Part shown: positions 25,865 to 33,851 of the stretch, in pieces | Layout of the letters: the number at the start of each line of letters is the position of its first letter | How positions within the stretch are numbered: position 1 is the first letter of the stretch | From: Gallionella sp. | Lineage (GTDB): Bacteria > Pseudomonadota > Gammaproteobacteria > Burkholderiales > Gallionellaceae | NCBI GenBank assembly: GCA_023229845.1 | Contig: JALNYK010000016.1 | Location: forward strand, 1 to 64,000 | Reading direction: 5' to 3' | DNA: 64,000 bases | The notes under the pieces: generated by a model | Told to the model about the DNA's origin: nothing | Database searches by the model: none | What the model saw: the letters and a program-made list of their open reading frames with translations, nothing else | Translations under genes and position numbers: made by a program

Positions 25865-27298
25865 TTATGCATTAGCCGGAACAGCGTTGGCTCCGCGCAC
25901 AGCACTAGCCGTACGCACAGTCATCACGATGTTGTAGAGAGCAATCCAGGCACCCAGGTTGAAGATCGCGCCGCCGATTGCACGCATCGCGTAGTACGGA
26001 TGCATTGCAGACACAGATTCAACGAAAGTGTAGGTCAGAGTGCCGTACTCGTCGTAGTCACGCCACATCAGACCCTGCATGATGCCGGAGACCCACATCG
26101 CCACAACGTAAACCACCGTGCCGATAGTAGCCAGCCAGAAGTGCACGTTCACCAGGCTTTCGGAGTACATCTTCTCCACGCCCCACAGCTTCTTGATCAT
26201 GTGGTACATCGCGCCGTAGGCAACCATCGCCATCCAGCCCAATGCGCCGGAGTGCACGTGACCAACGGTCCAGTCGGTGTAGTGAGACAGAGCGTTAACG
26301 GTCTTGATGGACATCACCGGGCCTTCGAAGGTGGACATCGCGTAGAACGCCAGAGCCACAACCAGGAAGCGCAGGATGTAGTCGGTACGCAGACGATCCC
26401 ATGCGCCGGACAGAGTCATCATACCGTTCATCGCACCACCCCAAGACGGGATGATCATCGCCAGAGAGACAGCGGCGCCCAAGGAGCCGGTCCAGTCAGG
26501 CAATGCGGTGTATTGCAGATGGTGCGCGCCCAGCCAGACGTAACCGAAGGTCAGCGCCCAGAAGTGCAGCACGGACAGACGATACGAGAACACAGGCTTG
26601 CCCACTTGCTTGGGTACGAAGTAGTACATGATGCCCAAGAAGCCACCGGTCAGGTAGAAACCCACGGCATTGTGACCCCACCACCACTGAATCATCGCGT
26701 CTTGAACGCCAGTGTAGATAGAGAAGGAGTTGGTCAGACTGACCGGAATCGCCATGCTGTTCACAACGTGCAGATAGGTGATCATGATGATCATACCCAT
26801 CGTGAACCAGTTGGACACATAGATGTGCGAGGTCTTGCGGATCGCCACGGTCATGATGTGATTCAGACCGAAGGACAGCCAGACTACAGCGATCAGGATG
26901 TCGATTGGCCACTCCAGCTCGGCATATTCCTTACCGGTAGTCATGCCCAGCGGCAGAGTGATCACAGCAGACACGATGATCAGGTTCCAGCCCCAGAAGG
27001 TGAACCATGCCAGCTTATTGCTCCACAGCTTGGTCGAACCGGTGCGCTGCACCATATAGAAACCGGTTGCCATCAATGCACAACCACCGAACGCAAAAAT
27101 CACCGCATTGGTATGCAGCGGACGCAGACGACCGAACGTAATATATTCGAGGTCCATGTTCAAGAACGGAAATGCCAATTCCGATGCGACGTACACACCG
27201 ATCAGCGTACCTACTACAGCGTAGATAGCGGCCGCGATAGTGAACCATCGCACCACTTCCATGTCGTACTTTACTGGTGTCGCTTGAGTTGCTTCCAC
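25865..27298 (-). CDS. ccoN: cbb3-type cytochrome c oxidase subunit I (CcoN)
   Basis: The catalytic 12-span subunit with haem b, haem b3 and CuB, 477 residues. Recognisable blocks: PLHTNAVIFAFGGCALMATGF, QWWWGHNAVGFYLTGGFLG with the CuB histidine, VLHFWALTFGYVWLGAHHLQYTALPDW, and LSHYTDWTVGHVHSGALGW. The start chosen is a GTG because GGGGAGGAG lies 5-6 bases before it. An ATG 33 bases upstream would prepend MFLTFLWGGDT, translating the ribosome site itself. First gene of ccoN-O-Q-P; the leader upstream has nested palindromes. Confidence 0.97.
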   Translation of the reverse strand: MEATQATPVKYDMEVVRWFTIAAAIYAVVGTLIGVYVASELAFPFLNMDLEYITFGRLRPLHTNAVIFAFGGCALMATGFYMVQRTGSTKLWSNKLAWFTFWGWNLIIVSAVITLPLGMTTGKEYAELEWPIDILIAVVWLSFGLNHIMTVAIRKTSHIYVSNWFTMGMIIMITYLHVVNSMAIPVSLTNSFSIYTGVQDAMIQWWWGHNAVGFYLTGGFLGIMYYFVPKQVGKPVFSYRLSVLHFWALTFGYVWLGAHHLQYTALPDWTGSLGAAVSLAMIIPSWGGAMNGMMTLSGAWDRLRTDYILRFLVVALAFYAMSTFEGPVMSIKTVNALSHYTDWTVGHVHSGALGWMAMVAYGAMYHMIKKLWGVEKMYSESLVNVHFWLATIGTVVYVVAMWVSGIMQGLMWRDYDEYGTLTYTFVESVSAMHPYYAMRAIGGAIFNLGAWIALYNIVMTVRTASAVRGANAVPANA

Positions 27299-27349
27299 AG
27301 TATCTCCTCCCCAGAGAAAAGTTAAAAACAATGTGTCATCTACCAGATA

Positions 27350-27421
27350 CCCCCTGACAAACTACACACTTCTACTTACAGCTTTGTAAAGCTGCGCAAT
27401 CATGTCATACCTGTCAGGGGG
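27350..27421 (-). promoter_or_regulatory. Nested inverted repeats in the ccoN leader
   Basis: A perfect 10-bp inverted repeat ccccctgaca (27350-27359) / tgtcaggggg (27412-27421) encloses a 52-base interval that itself contains cagcttt-gt-aaagctg (27379-27394). This lies 52-123 bases upstream of the ccoN GTG and may be operator, attenuator or mRNA structure. No TTGAT-N4-ATCAA FNR box was found. The rest of the gap between ccoN and about 27604 contains nothing I can name. Confidence 0.45.
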
Positions 27422-27604
27422 GCGTAAAGGGGAATATCGGGCTTATTTCGCGCATTCCCGCCTCGTTCAGTCGGGATTAAATTCCCTTTGCACATGCGCT
27501 TACGCAACGATCTTCCCATAAACTCTTTACGAATCAATCCGGAAAGCCATTGCCAAAATTTGACGGGCAAAATATTCAAAAAATGCCCCCTTTACGAATA
27601 CTCT

Positions 27605-27782
27605 TTTTAATCGACGGGAAGAGGGCGATTGGCTTTTACGTTGCATCTGCAAAAGATACATTCCGCACCAGCGCGCGTGAAGTGGCGTGTTGTCGAACCC
27701 GAAGGGTTCGTCCACACTTCCTTTCAACCAAATAAAAAACGCCCGCAAGGGGCGTATTTTATTTGGCGGAGAGGGAGGGATT
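27605..27782. repeat. Tandem degenerate duplication of tRNA-Ser 3' end plus terminator
   Basis: A diverged copy of the unit at 27783-27967. At 27764-27782 the sequence tggcggagagggagggatt matches exactly the 3' end of the tRNA-Ser gene (CCA, discriminator, acceptor arm, part of the T stem) and diverges at the T loop. It is flanked by its own terminator, acgcccgcaaggggcgt with A/T runs (27735-27762), like the one at 27916. A third, more decayed acceptor-like string (gaagagggcgatt) is near 27617-27632. Between them both units carry gcatc[c/t]gc[g/a]aaag and ggt/gttcgaacccg blocks. Confidence 0.75.
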
Positions 27783-27915
27783 GCTCGACTTTCGCGTTGC
27801 ATCCGCGAAAGCCTCGTTCCTCGCCTTCGCTCGGAACCGCCCTGCGGGCGTCCTGCGCGAGCGGTGCTCGCTGGTCGAACCCGGAGGTCTCGTCCACAAT
27901 TCCACTCAACCAAAT

Positions 27916-27942
27916 AAAAAACCGCCCACGAGGGGCGGTTTT
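27916..27942 (-). terminator. Rho-independent terminator of tRNA-Ser
   Basis: On the minus strand, directly after the tRNA CCA: aaccgcccctcgtgggcggtt followed by TTTTT. A clean GC-rich stem with T run, 6 bases past the mature 3' end. Confidence 0.9.
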
Positions 27943-27947
27943 GTATT

Positions 27948-28038
<91 letters not shown>

Positions 28039-28145
28039 AGATGACGCTTGCCGTTTTTGCCATCCATACCGACGACTTTTCTGGTAAGCAGCAAACAGCG
28101 GCGCGCATTCTATCAGCATCCTGCGTTTTCGTGCAGAATGTTGGC

Positions 28146-29531
28146 ATGCCTAGCTTGCCAACACATTTTCGAGTTGCACTATTCAGTCTGTGTCTGCTGC
28201 TGGTTGCGTGCGACCAGAGCCTGCCGGAATGGCGCAACGGCAAGCTGGTCGTGATCGTTCCCGAAAGCTCCTGGGGCGCCAGAGCCGAGTTCGAGCGGGA
28301 GCTGGTACAGCTTTTCGCCGAACATCTGCACAGCTCCGTCGAATTGATTCCCAGCCCGCAAGACAAGATCGACCGTTCGCTACGCCGTCACCATGCCCAC
28401 TTCGCCGCCGCCTCGTTGCGCAGTGAGGTCAACATCAACTCGCTGCATTTCGGCCCGAGCTACCAGACCGTGCGCGAACAAGTGATCTGCGGCCGCAACG
28501 CCAAGCTCCCCAGAAAAATTGCCGACATGGCCGGCAAGAGCTTGGCGGTAGTGGCCGGATCGGCCCAGGAAACAGTCTTGCGCGAATTGCACGAAAAGTC
28601 GCCGGAACTGCAATGGGAGGTGCGTCGAGGACTGTCCGCAAACGAATTGCTGCAAGAGGTAGCCAACGGCACTGCGGATTGCGCCATAGCCAACGAGCTA
28701 CAAGTTGCCGACGCGCGTAATTACCACGCCAATCTCGTGGCCGCCTTCGATATTGGCGGCCCTTCCAGGCTCGCCTGGGCCTTCTCCCGGGATGTGGACC
28801 CCAACCTGATCAGGGAAGCGAAGACCTTCTTCGCCCGCATTCAACAAGACGGCACGCTGAACCGTCTGCTGGATCGCTACTACGGCCACCGCAACCGCCT
28901 GAAAGCAATCGACGCAGCCGCCTTCGTCGCCAGCAGCGAGCGCGACCTGCCGGAATACCGCGCGCTGTTCCAGGAAGCCGCCGACCTGACCGGCTCCGAC
29001 TGGCGGTTGCTCGCCGCGCTGGCTTATCAGGAATCGCAATGGGACCCGCTCGCCACCTCCTTTACCAACGTGCGCGGCATGATGATGCTGACCGAGGACA
29101 CCGCCGACCGCATGGGCGTAAAGAACCGGCTGGACCCGCGCGAAAGCATCATCGCCGGCGCAAAATATCTGGCGCTGCTCAGGGATCAGTTGCCCGACCG
29201 CATCCCGGAACCGGACCGCACCTGGCTGGCGCTGGCAGCCTACAACCAAGGCTACGGCCATCTGGAAGATGCGCGCATTCTGACAACGCGCAACGGCGGC
29301 AATCCGGACAGCTGGACGGACATCAAGAAATGGATGCCGCTGCTGAACCAGCCCGGCCATTACGAGACGCTGAAACACGGCTATGCGCGCGGCGGCGAGG
29401 CGGTGATCCTGGTGGAAAGCATCCGCAGCTATTACGACATGCTGAAAAGGCTGGAATCCAAAAACGTTGAAGCAGATACGACATCGATCTCATATAGCCT
29501 GATCGAACCGTTCAAGCGGCTGTTGCGTTAA
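28146..29531 (+). CDS. mltF: Membrane-bound lytic murein transglycosylase F
   Basis: A 461-residue lipoprotein. Signal HFRVALFSLCLLLVAC with lipobox LVAC. Residues about 40-265 form a periplasmic solute-binding (SBP_bac_3-like) domain and about 285-440 an SLT lysozyme-like domain with the catalytic Glu in LLAALAYQESQWDP (about residue 296), followed by GMMMLTEDTADRMG and LAAYNQGYGH. It cleaves peptidoglycan glycan strands to 1,6-anhydro products; the second domain may sense muropeptides. The ATG at 28146 gives the lipoprotein signal directly; an upstream ATG would precede it with 35 implausible residues. Its end overlaps the convergent channel gene by 4 bases. Confidence 0.95.
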   Translation: MPSLPTHFRVALFSLCLLLVACDQSLPEWRNGKLVVIVPESSWGARAEFERELVQLFAEHLHSSVELIPSPQDKIDRSLRRHHAHFAAASLRSEVNINSLHFGPSYQTVREQVICGRNAKLPRKIADMAGKSLAVVAGSAQETVLRELHEKSPELQWEVRRGLSANELLQEVANGTADCAIANELQVADARNYHANLVAAFDIGGPSRLAWAFSRDVDPNLIREAKTFFARIQQDGTLNRLLDRYYGHRNRLKAIDAAAFVASSERDLPEYRALFQEAADLTGSDWRLLAALAYQESQWDPLATSFTNVRGMMMLTEDTADRMGVKNRLDPRESIIAGAKYLALLRDQLPDRIPEPDRTWLALAAYNQGYGHLEDARILTTRNGGNPDSWTDIKKWMPLLNQPGHYETLKHGYARGGEAVILVESIRSYYDMLKRLESKNVEADTTSISYSLIEPFKRLLR

Positions 29532-30304
29532 TCGCGACGCCGCTCTTCCAGCAGCCGCTCGACCCGCTCCAACCGCGCTGCAATATCCTTGAGCAGACGA
29601 TCCGCCTCTTTTTCCTCCTGCTCGACCCTCTCGACGTCGCCGCCGATAAAGAACGCCGCAAGGTTTGCGGTCAGCAACGACAACAGCACCACGCCAAACA
29701 GAATCAACAGCGCACCGAACAACCGCCCGGCCCCGCTGTGCGGCACCACGTCGCCATAACCCACCGTCGCCATCGTCACCCAGGCCCACCACATGCCGTC
29801 CCAGACATCACCGATCGAGGGATCGATGCGCGAGATCATCACGCCGGACAGCACCATCGTGACAAAGGCGACCACCAGCGTATTGCCGAGATGATGGCGC
29901 GCCAGCAAAGTACGCGCGGTCCTGGACATGCGCGCCAGCACCACCACGACCAGCAACAGCCGGACGCTGCGCAACAGCCCGACCAGCGGCGCGAACTGCC
30001 AGAAGAAGGGGAAGCCCCCGACGATGATGACCAGATTCATCCAGTTGCCGGTCAGATAGGCGCGCTTGTCACGCACCAGCGATCCAAGCAGCACAGTCTC
30101 GAAGAAGAACGCCAGCCACACCAGCCAGTCGGCGATGCGCGCGATCTCCTGCGGGATCGCCTGCGTCTCCTCCAGATACCATTGCAACAGTATCCACAGC
30201 GCCACCAGCAGCATCGGCCATTCCAGCCGCTTCGCCCATTGCAGCGCCGCCGGACGTTCGTGTTGCCCGACGCCGGCGATACCGAACAGGTGAACTATGC
30301 GCAT
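29528..30304 (-). CDS. Voltage-gated potassium channel-like protein
   Basis: A 258-residue six-span ion channel. The selectivity filter TVGYGD lies at about residues 178-183 in MWWAWVTMATVGYGDVVPHSGAGR, between S5 and S6. An S4-like helix RSVRLLLVVVVLARMSRTART has spaced arginines, suggesting voltage sensing. The C terminus is a coiled coil (VERVEQEEKEADRLLKDIAARLERVERLLEERRRD), likely for tetramerisation. Its ATG overlaps the serS TGA by one base (TGATG), so it is probably translated from the serS message. Confidence 0.88.
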   Translation of the reverse strand: MRIVHLFGIAGVGQHERPAALQWAKRLEWPMLLVALWILLQWYLEETQAIPQEIARIADWLVWLAFFFETVLLGSLVRDKRAYLTGNWMNLVIIVGGFPFFWQFAPLVGLLRSVRLLLVVVVLARMSRTARTLLARHHLGNTLVVAFVTMVLSGVMISRIDPSIGDVWDGMWWAWVTMATVGYGDVVPHSGAGRLFGALLILFGVVLLSLLTANLAAFFIGGDVERVEQEEKEADRLLKDIAARLERVERLLEERRRD

Positions 30305-31593
30305 CAGGCGGTGAGACTGACCATGCCGCCCATGTAGGGACGCAAGACTTCAGGAATGCGCACGCTGCCGTCGGCCTGCTGGCAATTCTCTAAAACAGCC
30401 ACCAGCGTGCGACCGACCGCGAGGCCGGAACCGTTCAGCGTGTGCAGCAACTCCGGCTTGCCCTGCGCGTTGCGGAAGCGCGCCTGCATACGGCGCGCCT
30501 GGAAGGCCTCGAAGTTGGAACAGGAAGAAATCTCGCGATAGGTGTTCTGCGCCGGCAGCCATACCTCGATGTCGTAGGTGGTCGCGGCGGAGAAGCCCAT
30601 GTCGCCGGTGCACAGTTTCACCACGCGGTACGGCAGGCCGAGCTTCTGCAGGATGGTCTCGGCGTGGCCGAGCAATTGCTCCAGCGCCGCATACGAGTCC
30701 TCCGGGCGCACCATCTGCACCAGCTCCACCTTGTCAAACTGGTGCTGGCGTATCATGCCGCGCGTGTCGCGCCCGTAGGAGCCCGCCTCGGAACGGAAGC
30801 AGGGCGTATGCGCGACGAACTTCATCGGCAGTTTTTCCAGCGCCACGATCTCGTCGCGCACGATGTTGGTCACCGGCACTTCGGCGGTGGGGATCAGGTA
30901 GAAATTCTCCTCGCCCTCGCCCATCTGGCGCGGCACCTTGAACAGGTCTTCCTCGAACTTCGGCAACTGCCCGGTGCCGCGCATCGAAGCGGCGTTCACC
31001 AGATACGGCACATAAGTCTCGGTGTAGCCGTGCTGCTCGGTGTGCGTGTCCAGCATGAACTGCGCGAGCGCGCGATGCAGCCGCGCCAGCGGGCCTTTCA
31101 GCAGCATGAAGCGCGCGCCGGAGATCTTCGCGGCGGTCTCGAAATCCAGCCCGCCCAGGCCCTCGCCCAGACTGACGTGATCCTGCACCTCGAAACCGAA
31201 CTGCGGGATGTCGCCGACGCGGCACACCTCGACGTTGTCCGCCTCCGACTTGCCGACCGGCACGCTCTCGTGCGGCGTGTTCGGGATCACCGCGAGAAAC
31301 GCATCCATCTCCTGCAACACCAGCGGCAGCTTGGCTTCGAGCTGTTTCAGTTCTTCGCCCAGCGCGCCCACTTCGGCCATGATCGCCGTGGTGTCCTCGC
31401 CCTTGGCCTTGGCTAGTCCGATCAGTTTGGACGATGCATTGCGCTTGGCTTGCAACTCCTGCGTACGTGTCTGAATGGTCTTGCGCTCGGCTTCCAGTTG
31501 CTCGAACTTGGCGGTGTCCAGCACGTAGCCGCGTGTCGCCAATCGTGCGGTCACTGCGACCAAGTCGTTGCGTAGTGCTTGTATGTCTAACAT
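30304..31593 (-). CDS. serS: Seryl-tRNA synthetase
   Basis: A 429-residue class II synthetase. The N-terminal tRNA-binding coiled-coil arm (residues about 30-105: EAERKTIQTRTQELQAKRN) is followed by the catalytic core with motif 2 FRSEAGSYGRDTRGMIRQHQF split around the ATP site, TAEVPVTN, and motif 3 NGSGLAVGRTLVAVLEN. The start ATG has AGGAGC upstream. A palindromic repeat lies 13 bases before it. Charges tRNA-Ser, including the tRNA-Ser(CGA) 2.3 kb away. Confidence 0.98.
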   Translation of the reverse strand: MLDIQALRNDLVAVTARLATRGYVLDTAKFEQLEAERKTIQTRTQELQAKRNASSKLIGLAKAKGEDTTAIMAEVGALGEELKQLEAKLPLVLQEMDAFLAVIPNTPHESVPVGKSEADNVEVCRVGDIPQFGFEVQDHVSLGEGLGGLDFETAAKISGARFMLLKGPLARLHRALAQFMLDTHTEQHGYTETYVPYLVNAASMRGTGQLPKFEEDLFKVPRQMGEGEENFYLIPTAEVPVTNIVRDEIVALEKLPMKFVAHTPCFRSEAGSYGRDTRGMIRQHQFDKVELVQMVRPEDSYAALEQLLGHAETILQKLGLPYRVVKLCTGDMGFSAATTYDIEVWLPAQNTYREISSCSNFEAFQARRMQARFRNAQGKPELLHTLNGSGLAVGRTLVAVLENCQQADGSVRIPEVLRPYMGGMVSLTA

Positions 31594-31605
31594 CTCTGCT
31601 CCTGA

Positions 31606-31697
31606 GTAGGTCGGGTTAGCAGCTTTATCGCGTAACCCGACGTTGAATTCCAATCGACTAAGCCTTTGTCGGGTTGCGCTACGCTAACCCGACCTAC
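31606..31697. repeat. GTAGGTCGGG-type palindromic repeat between rarA and serS
   Basis: Outer arms gtaggtcgggttag / ctaacccgacctac with inner gcgtaacccgac / gtcgggttgcgc arms. Same family as 1863-1935. The right edge supplies the TAG stop of rarA (31694-31696). Confidence 0.85.
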
Positions 31698-33004
31698 GTT
31701 TTCTTTGCTTTTTCGTCCAGCTCGCGCAGATGCGCCAGCTTCTCCGCAATCTTCGCTTCCAGACCGCGCCCGGTGGGTTCGTAGAAACTCACTGCCGGCA
31801 TGCCGTCCGGGAAGTAGTTCTCGCCCGCCGCATAACCGCCCGCCTCGTCGTGCGCGTAGCGGTAGTCGCGGCCGTAATCCAGCTGTTTCATCAACTTGGT
31901 CGGCGCATTGCGCAGATGCAACGGCACTTCGCGCGAACCGTCCTTCGCCACGAAAGCGCGGGCGGCATTATACGCGACGTACCCGGCGTTCGACTTCGCC
32001 GCGACCGCGAGATACAGCACCGCCTGCGCCAGCGCCAGTTCGCCCTCCGGCGAACCGAGGCGCTCGTAGGTCGCAGCGGCATCGTTGCACAACTGAATCG
32101 CGCGCGGATCGGCCAGGCCGATGTCTTCCCACGCCATGCGCACGATGCGGCGCGAGAGGTAACGCGGGTCGGCGCCGCCGTCGAGCATGCGCACCAGCCA
32201 GTACAGCGCCGCATCGGGGTTGGAGCCGCGCACCGATTTGTGCAGCGCGGAGATCTGGTCGTAGAAGGCTTCGCCGCCCTTGTCGAAGCGGCGCAGCTTC
32301 TGCGCCAGCGTGGCGTCCAGGAATCCAGTGTCGATGTCGTTCACGCCGGCCGCCTCGGCGGCGGTCTGCAACTGTTCCAGCACGTTCAGCAAACGGCGGG
32401 CATCGCCGTCGGCATAACCGATCACCCGCTCCTTCGCCGCCGCATCGAACGAAATTCCCTGCAGCGCGACCTGCTGTGCCCGCTCGAACAATTGTCCCAT
32501 CTCGGCTTCGGACAAGGATTGCAGCACATAAACCTGCGCGCGCGACAGCAGCGCGTTGTTCAACTCGAACGACGGATTCTCGGTGGTCGCGCCGATGAAA
32601 GTGACCAGCCCCTGTTCGACGAACGGCAGGAAGGCATCCTGCTGCGACTTGTTGAAACGGTGAACTTCGTCGACGAACAGTATCGTGTGGCGGCCGCTCT
32701 GCTGCAGCGTCAGTTCGGCCTGCGCGATCGCCTCGCGGATATCCTTCACGCCGGACAGCACCGCCGACAACGGCACGAACTCGGCATCGAACGCCGACGC
32801 CATCAGCCGCGCCAGCGTGGTCTTGCCCACCCCCGGCGGCCCCCACAGAATCATCGAGTGCAGCTTGCCGGACTGGAACGCGAGACGCAGCGGCTTGCCC
32901 CCGCCCAGCAGGTGCGACTGCCCGATGACTTCGTCTATATGCTTGGGGCGCAGCCGCTCTGCGAGCGGCGCGGCAGGCTGGTTGGGGGCGAAGAGGTCAG
33001 ACAT
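31694..33004 (-). CDS. rarA: Replication-associated recombination protein A (RarA/MgsA)
   Basis: A 436-residue AAA+ ATPase acting at stalled replication forks. Walker A GPPGVGKT at 55-62, Walker B LFVDEVHRFNKSQQDAFLP near 105, sensor region GATTENPSFELNNALLSR, and the C-terminal tetramerisation block with GSDPDAALYWL-like (GSNPDAALYWLVRMLDGGADP) sequence. The start overlaps the KilA-N gene by 8 bases. The stop comes from the palindromic repeat. In related genomes rarA usually follows lolA directly; here the restriction module lies between. Confidence 0.96.
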   Translation of the reverse strand: MSDLFAPNQPAAPLAERLRPKHIDEVIGQSHLLGGGKPLRLAFQSGKLHSMILWGPPGVGKTTLARLMASAFDAEFVPLSAVLSGVKDIREAIAQAELTLQQSGRHTILFVDEVHRFNKSQQDAFLPFVEQGLVTFIGATTENPSFELNNALLSRAQVYVLQSLSEAEMGQLFERAQQVALQGISFDAAAKERVIGYADGDARRLLNVLEQLQTAAEAAGVNDIDTGFLDATLAQKLRRFDKGGEAFYDQISALHKSVRGSNPDAALYWLVRMLDGGADPRYLSRRIVRMAWEDIGLADPRAIQLCNDAAATYERLGSPEGELALAQAVLYLAVAAKSNAGYVAYNAARAFVAKDGSREVPLHLRNAPTKLMKQLDYGRDYRYAHDEAGGYAAGENYFPDGMPAVSFYEPTGRGLEAKIAEKLAHLRELDEKAKKT

Positions 33005-33851
33005 CTTTTACGGACTTCCCGACCTTTTTATCTGAAATCGTCAGTTGCTTGACTAGCGAACTGCTCAACAACGACTGCATCTGGCTAATAGCGATCGTGT
33101 TCAACTGCGTCAGACGTGTGGGCTGGTCTAGCCCTTGATGTATCAACACCGCATTGATGCTTTCCAGATTCGACAACACCACCAACTGTTCTAACGTAGC
33201 GAGGTCGCGCATATTGCCAGTCTCATCTGGATTCGCTTGCCGCCACTGCGCAGCGGTGAGGCCGAACAAAGCAACATTCAGCAAATCCGCTTCGCTGGCG
33301 TAGATGACACCTGTCTGCGCCTTGGTCAAACGCGGCGGAATCAAGCGCTCCTTGATGGCATCTGTATGAATCTTGTAATTGACCTTGGCGAGGGTACGCT
33401 GAAAGCTCCACTCCAGCGATTTCAAACTGGCCTCTTCGTCCTTGAGGCGCTGGAATTCCTTGATGAGGTAAAGCTTGAACTCAGGACTTAGCCATGAGCC
33501 GAACTCGAAGGCAATATCTCGATGGGCATAGGTTCCGCCGTAACGCCCCGCTTTCGCATAGAGGCCAACCGCCCCCGTGGCATCGATCCATTTCTTGGCA
33601 GACAAGAAAAAGCTATTGCGCCCCGCCTCGTTTCTAATTCCCTCGAATTTGGGGGAATTAAAACCGGGATTATTGAGTTGTTCCCACACACCCAGGAACA
33701 ACACCGTATCCTTGTTCTTCAGCCATTGCTCGATCAAGGCACTCCCGCCATCAAAATTTCTGACCATGTCGGTGAGCGAGATGTAATCCTGTTCATGCCG
33801 GGTGACAATGGACACATCGGCACCTTGCACTGTAATGATGCGGCTCTTCAT
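32997..33851 (-). CDS. KilA-N domain protein
   Basis: A 284-residue protein with an N-terminal KilA-N domain (about residues 1-130): YISLTDMVRNFDGGSALIEQWLKNKDTV, FEGIRNEAGRNSFFLSAKKWI and YAKAGRYGGTYAHRDIAFEFGSWLSPEFKLYLIKEFQRL are the usual segments. KilA-N is a DNA-binding fold found in phages and accessory regions. Residues 140-284 are helical, with RLTKAQTGVIYASEADLLNVALFGLTAAQWR, and not otherwise recognised. It overlaps the restriction gene by 4 bases (ATGA) and rarA by 8. A regulatory role for the upstream restriction gene is likely by position but unproven. Confidence 0.8.
   Translation of the reverse strand: MKSRIITVQGADVSIVTRHEQDYISLTDMVRNFDGGSALIEQWLKNKDTVLFLGVWEQLNNPGFNSPKFEGIRNEAGRNSFFLSAKKWIDATGAVGLYAKAGRYGGTYAHRDIAFEFGSWLSPEFKLYLIKEFQRLKDEEASLKSLEWSFQRTLAKVNYKIHTDAIKERLIPPRLTKAQTGVIYASEADLLNVALFGLTAAQWRQANPDETGNMRDLATLEQLVVLSNLESINAVLIHQGLDQPTRLTQLNTIAISQMQSLLSSSLVKQLTISDKKVGKSVKDV

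Noticed and set aside
27379..27403. FNR/ANR-like site upstream of ccoN
   Set aside because: The half sites TTGCG and TACAA do not fit TTGAT-N4-ATCAA in sequence or spacing.
32997..33851. KilA-N gene as evidence of a prophage
   Set aside because: No integrase, structural or lysis genes are near; only the restriction gene accompanies it.
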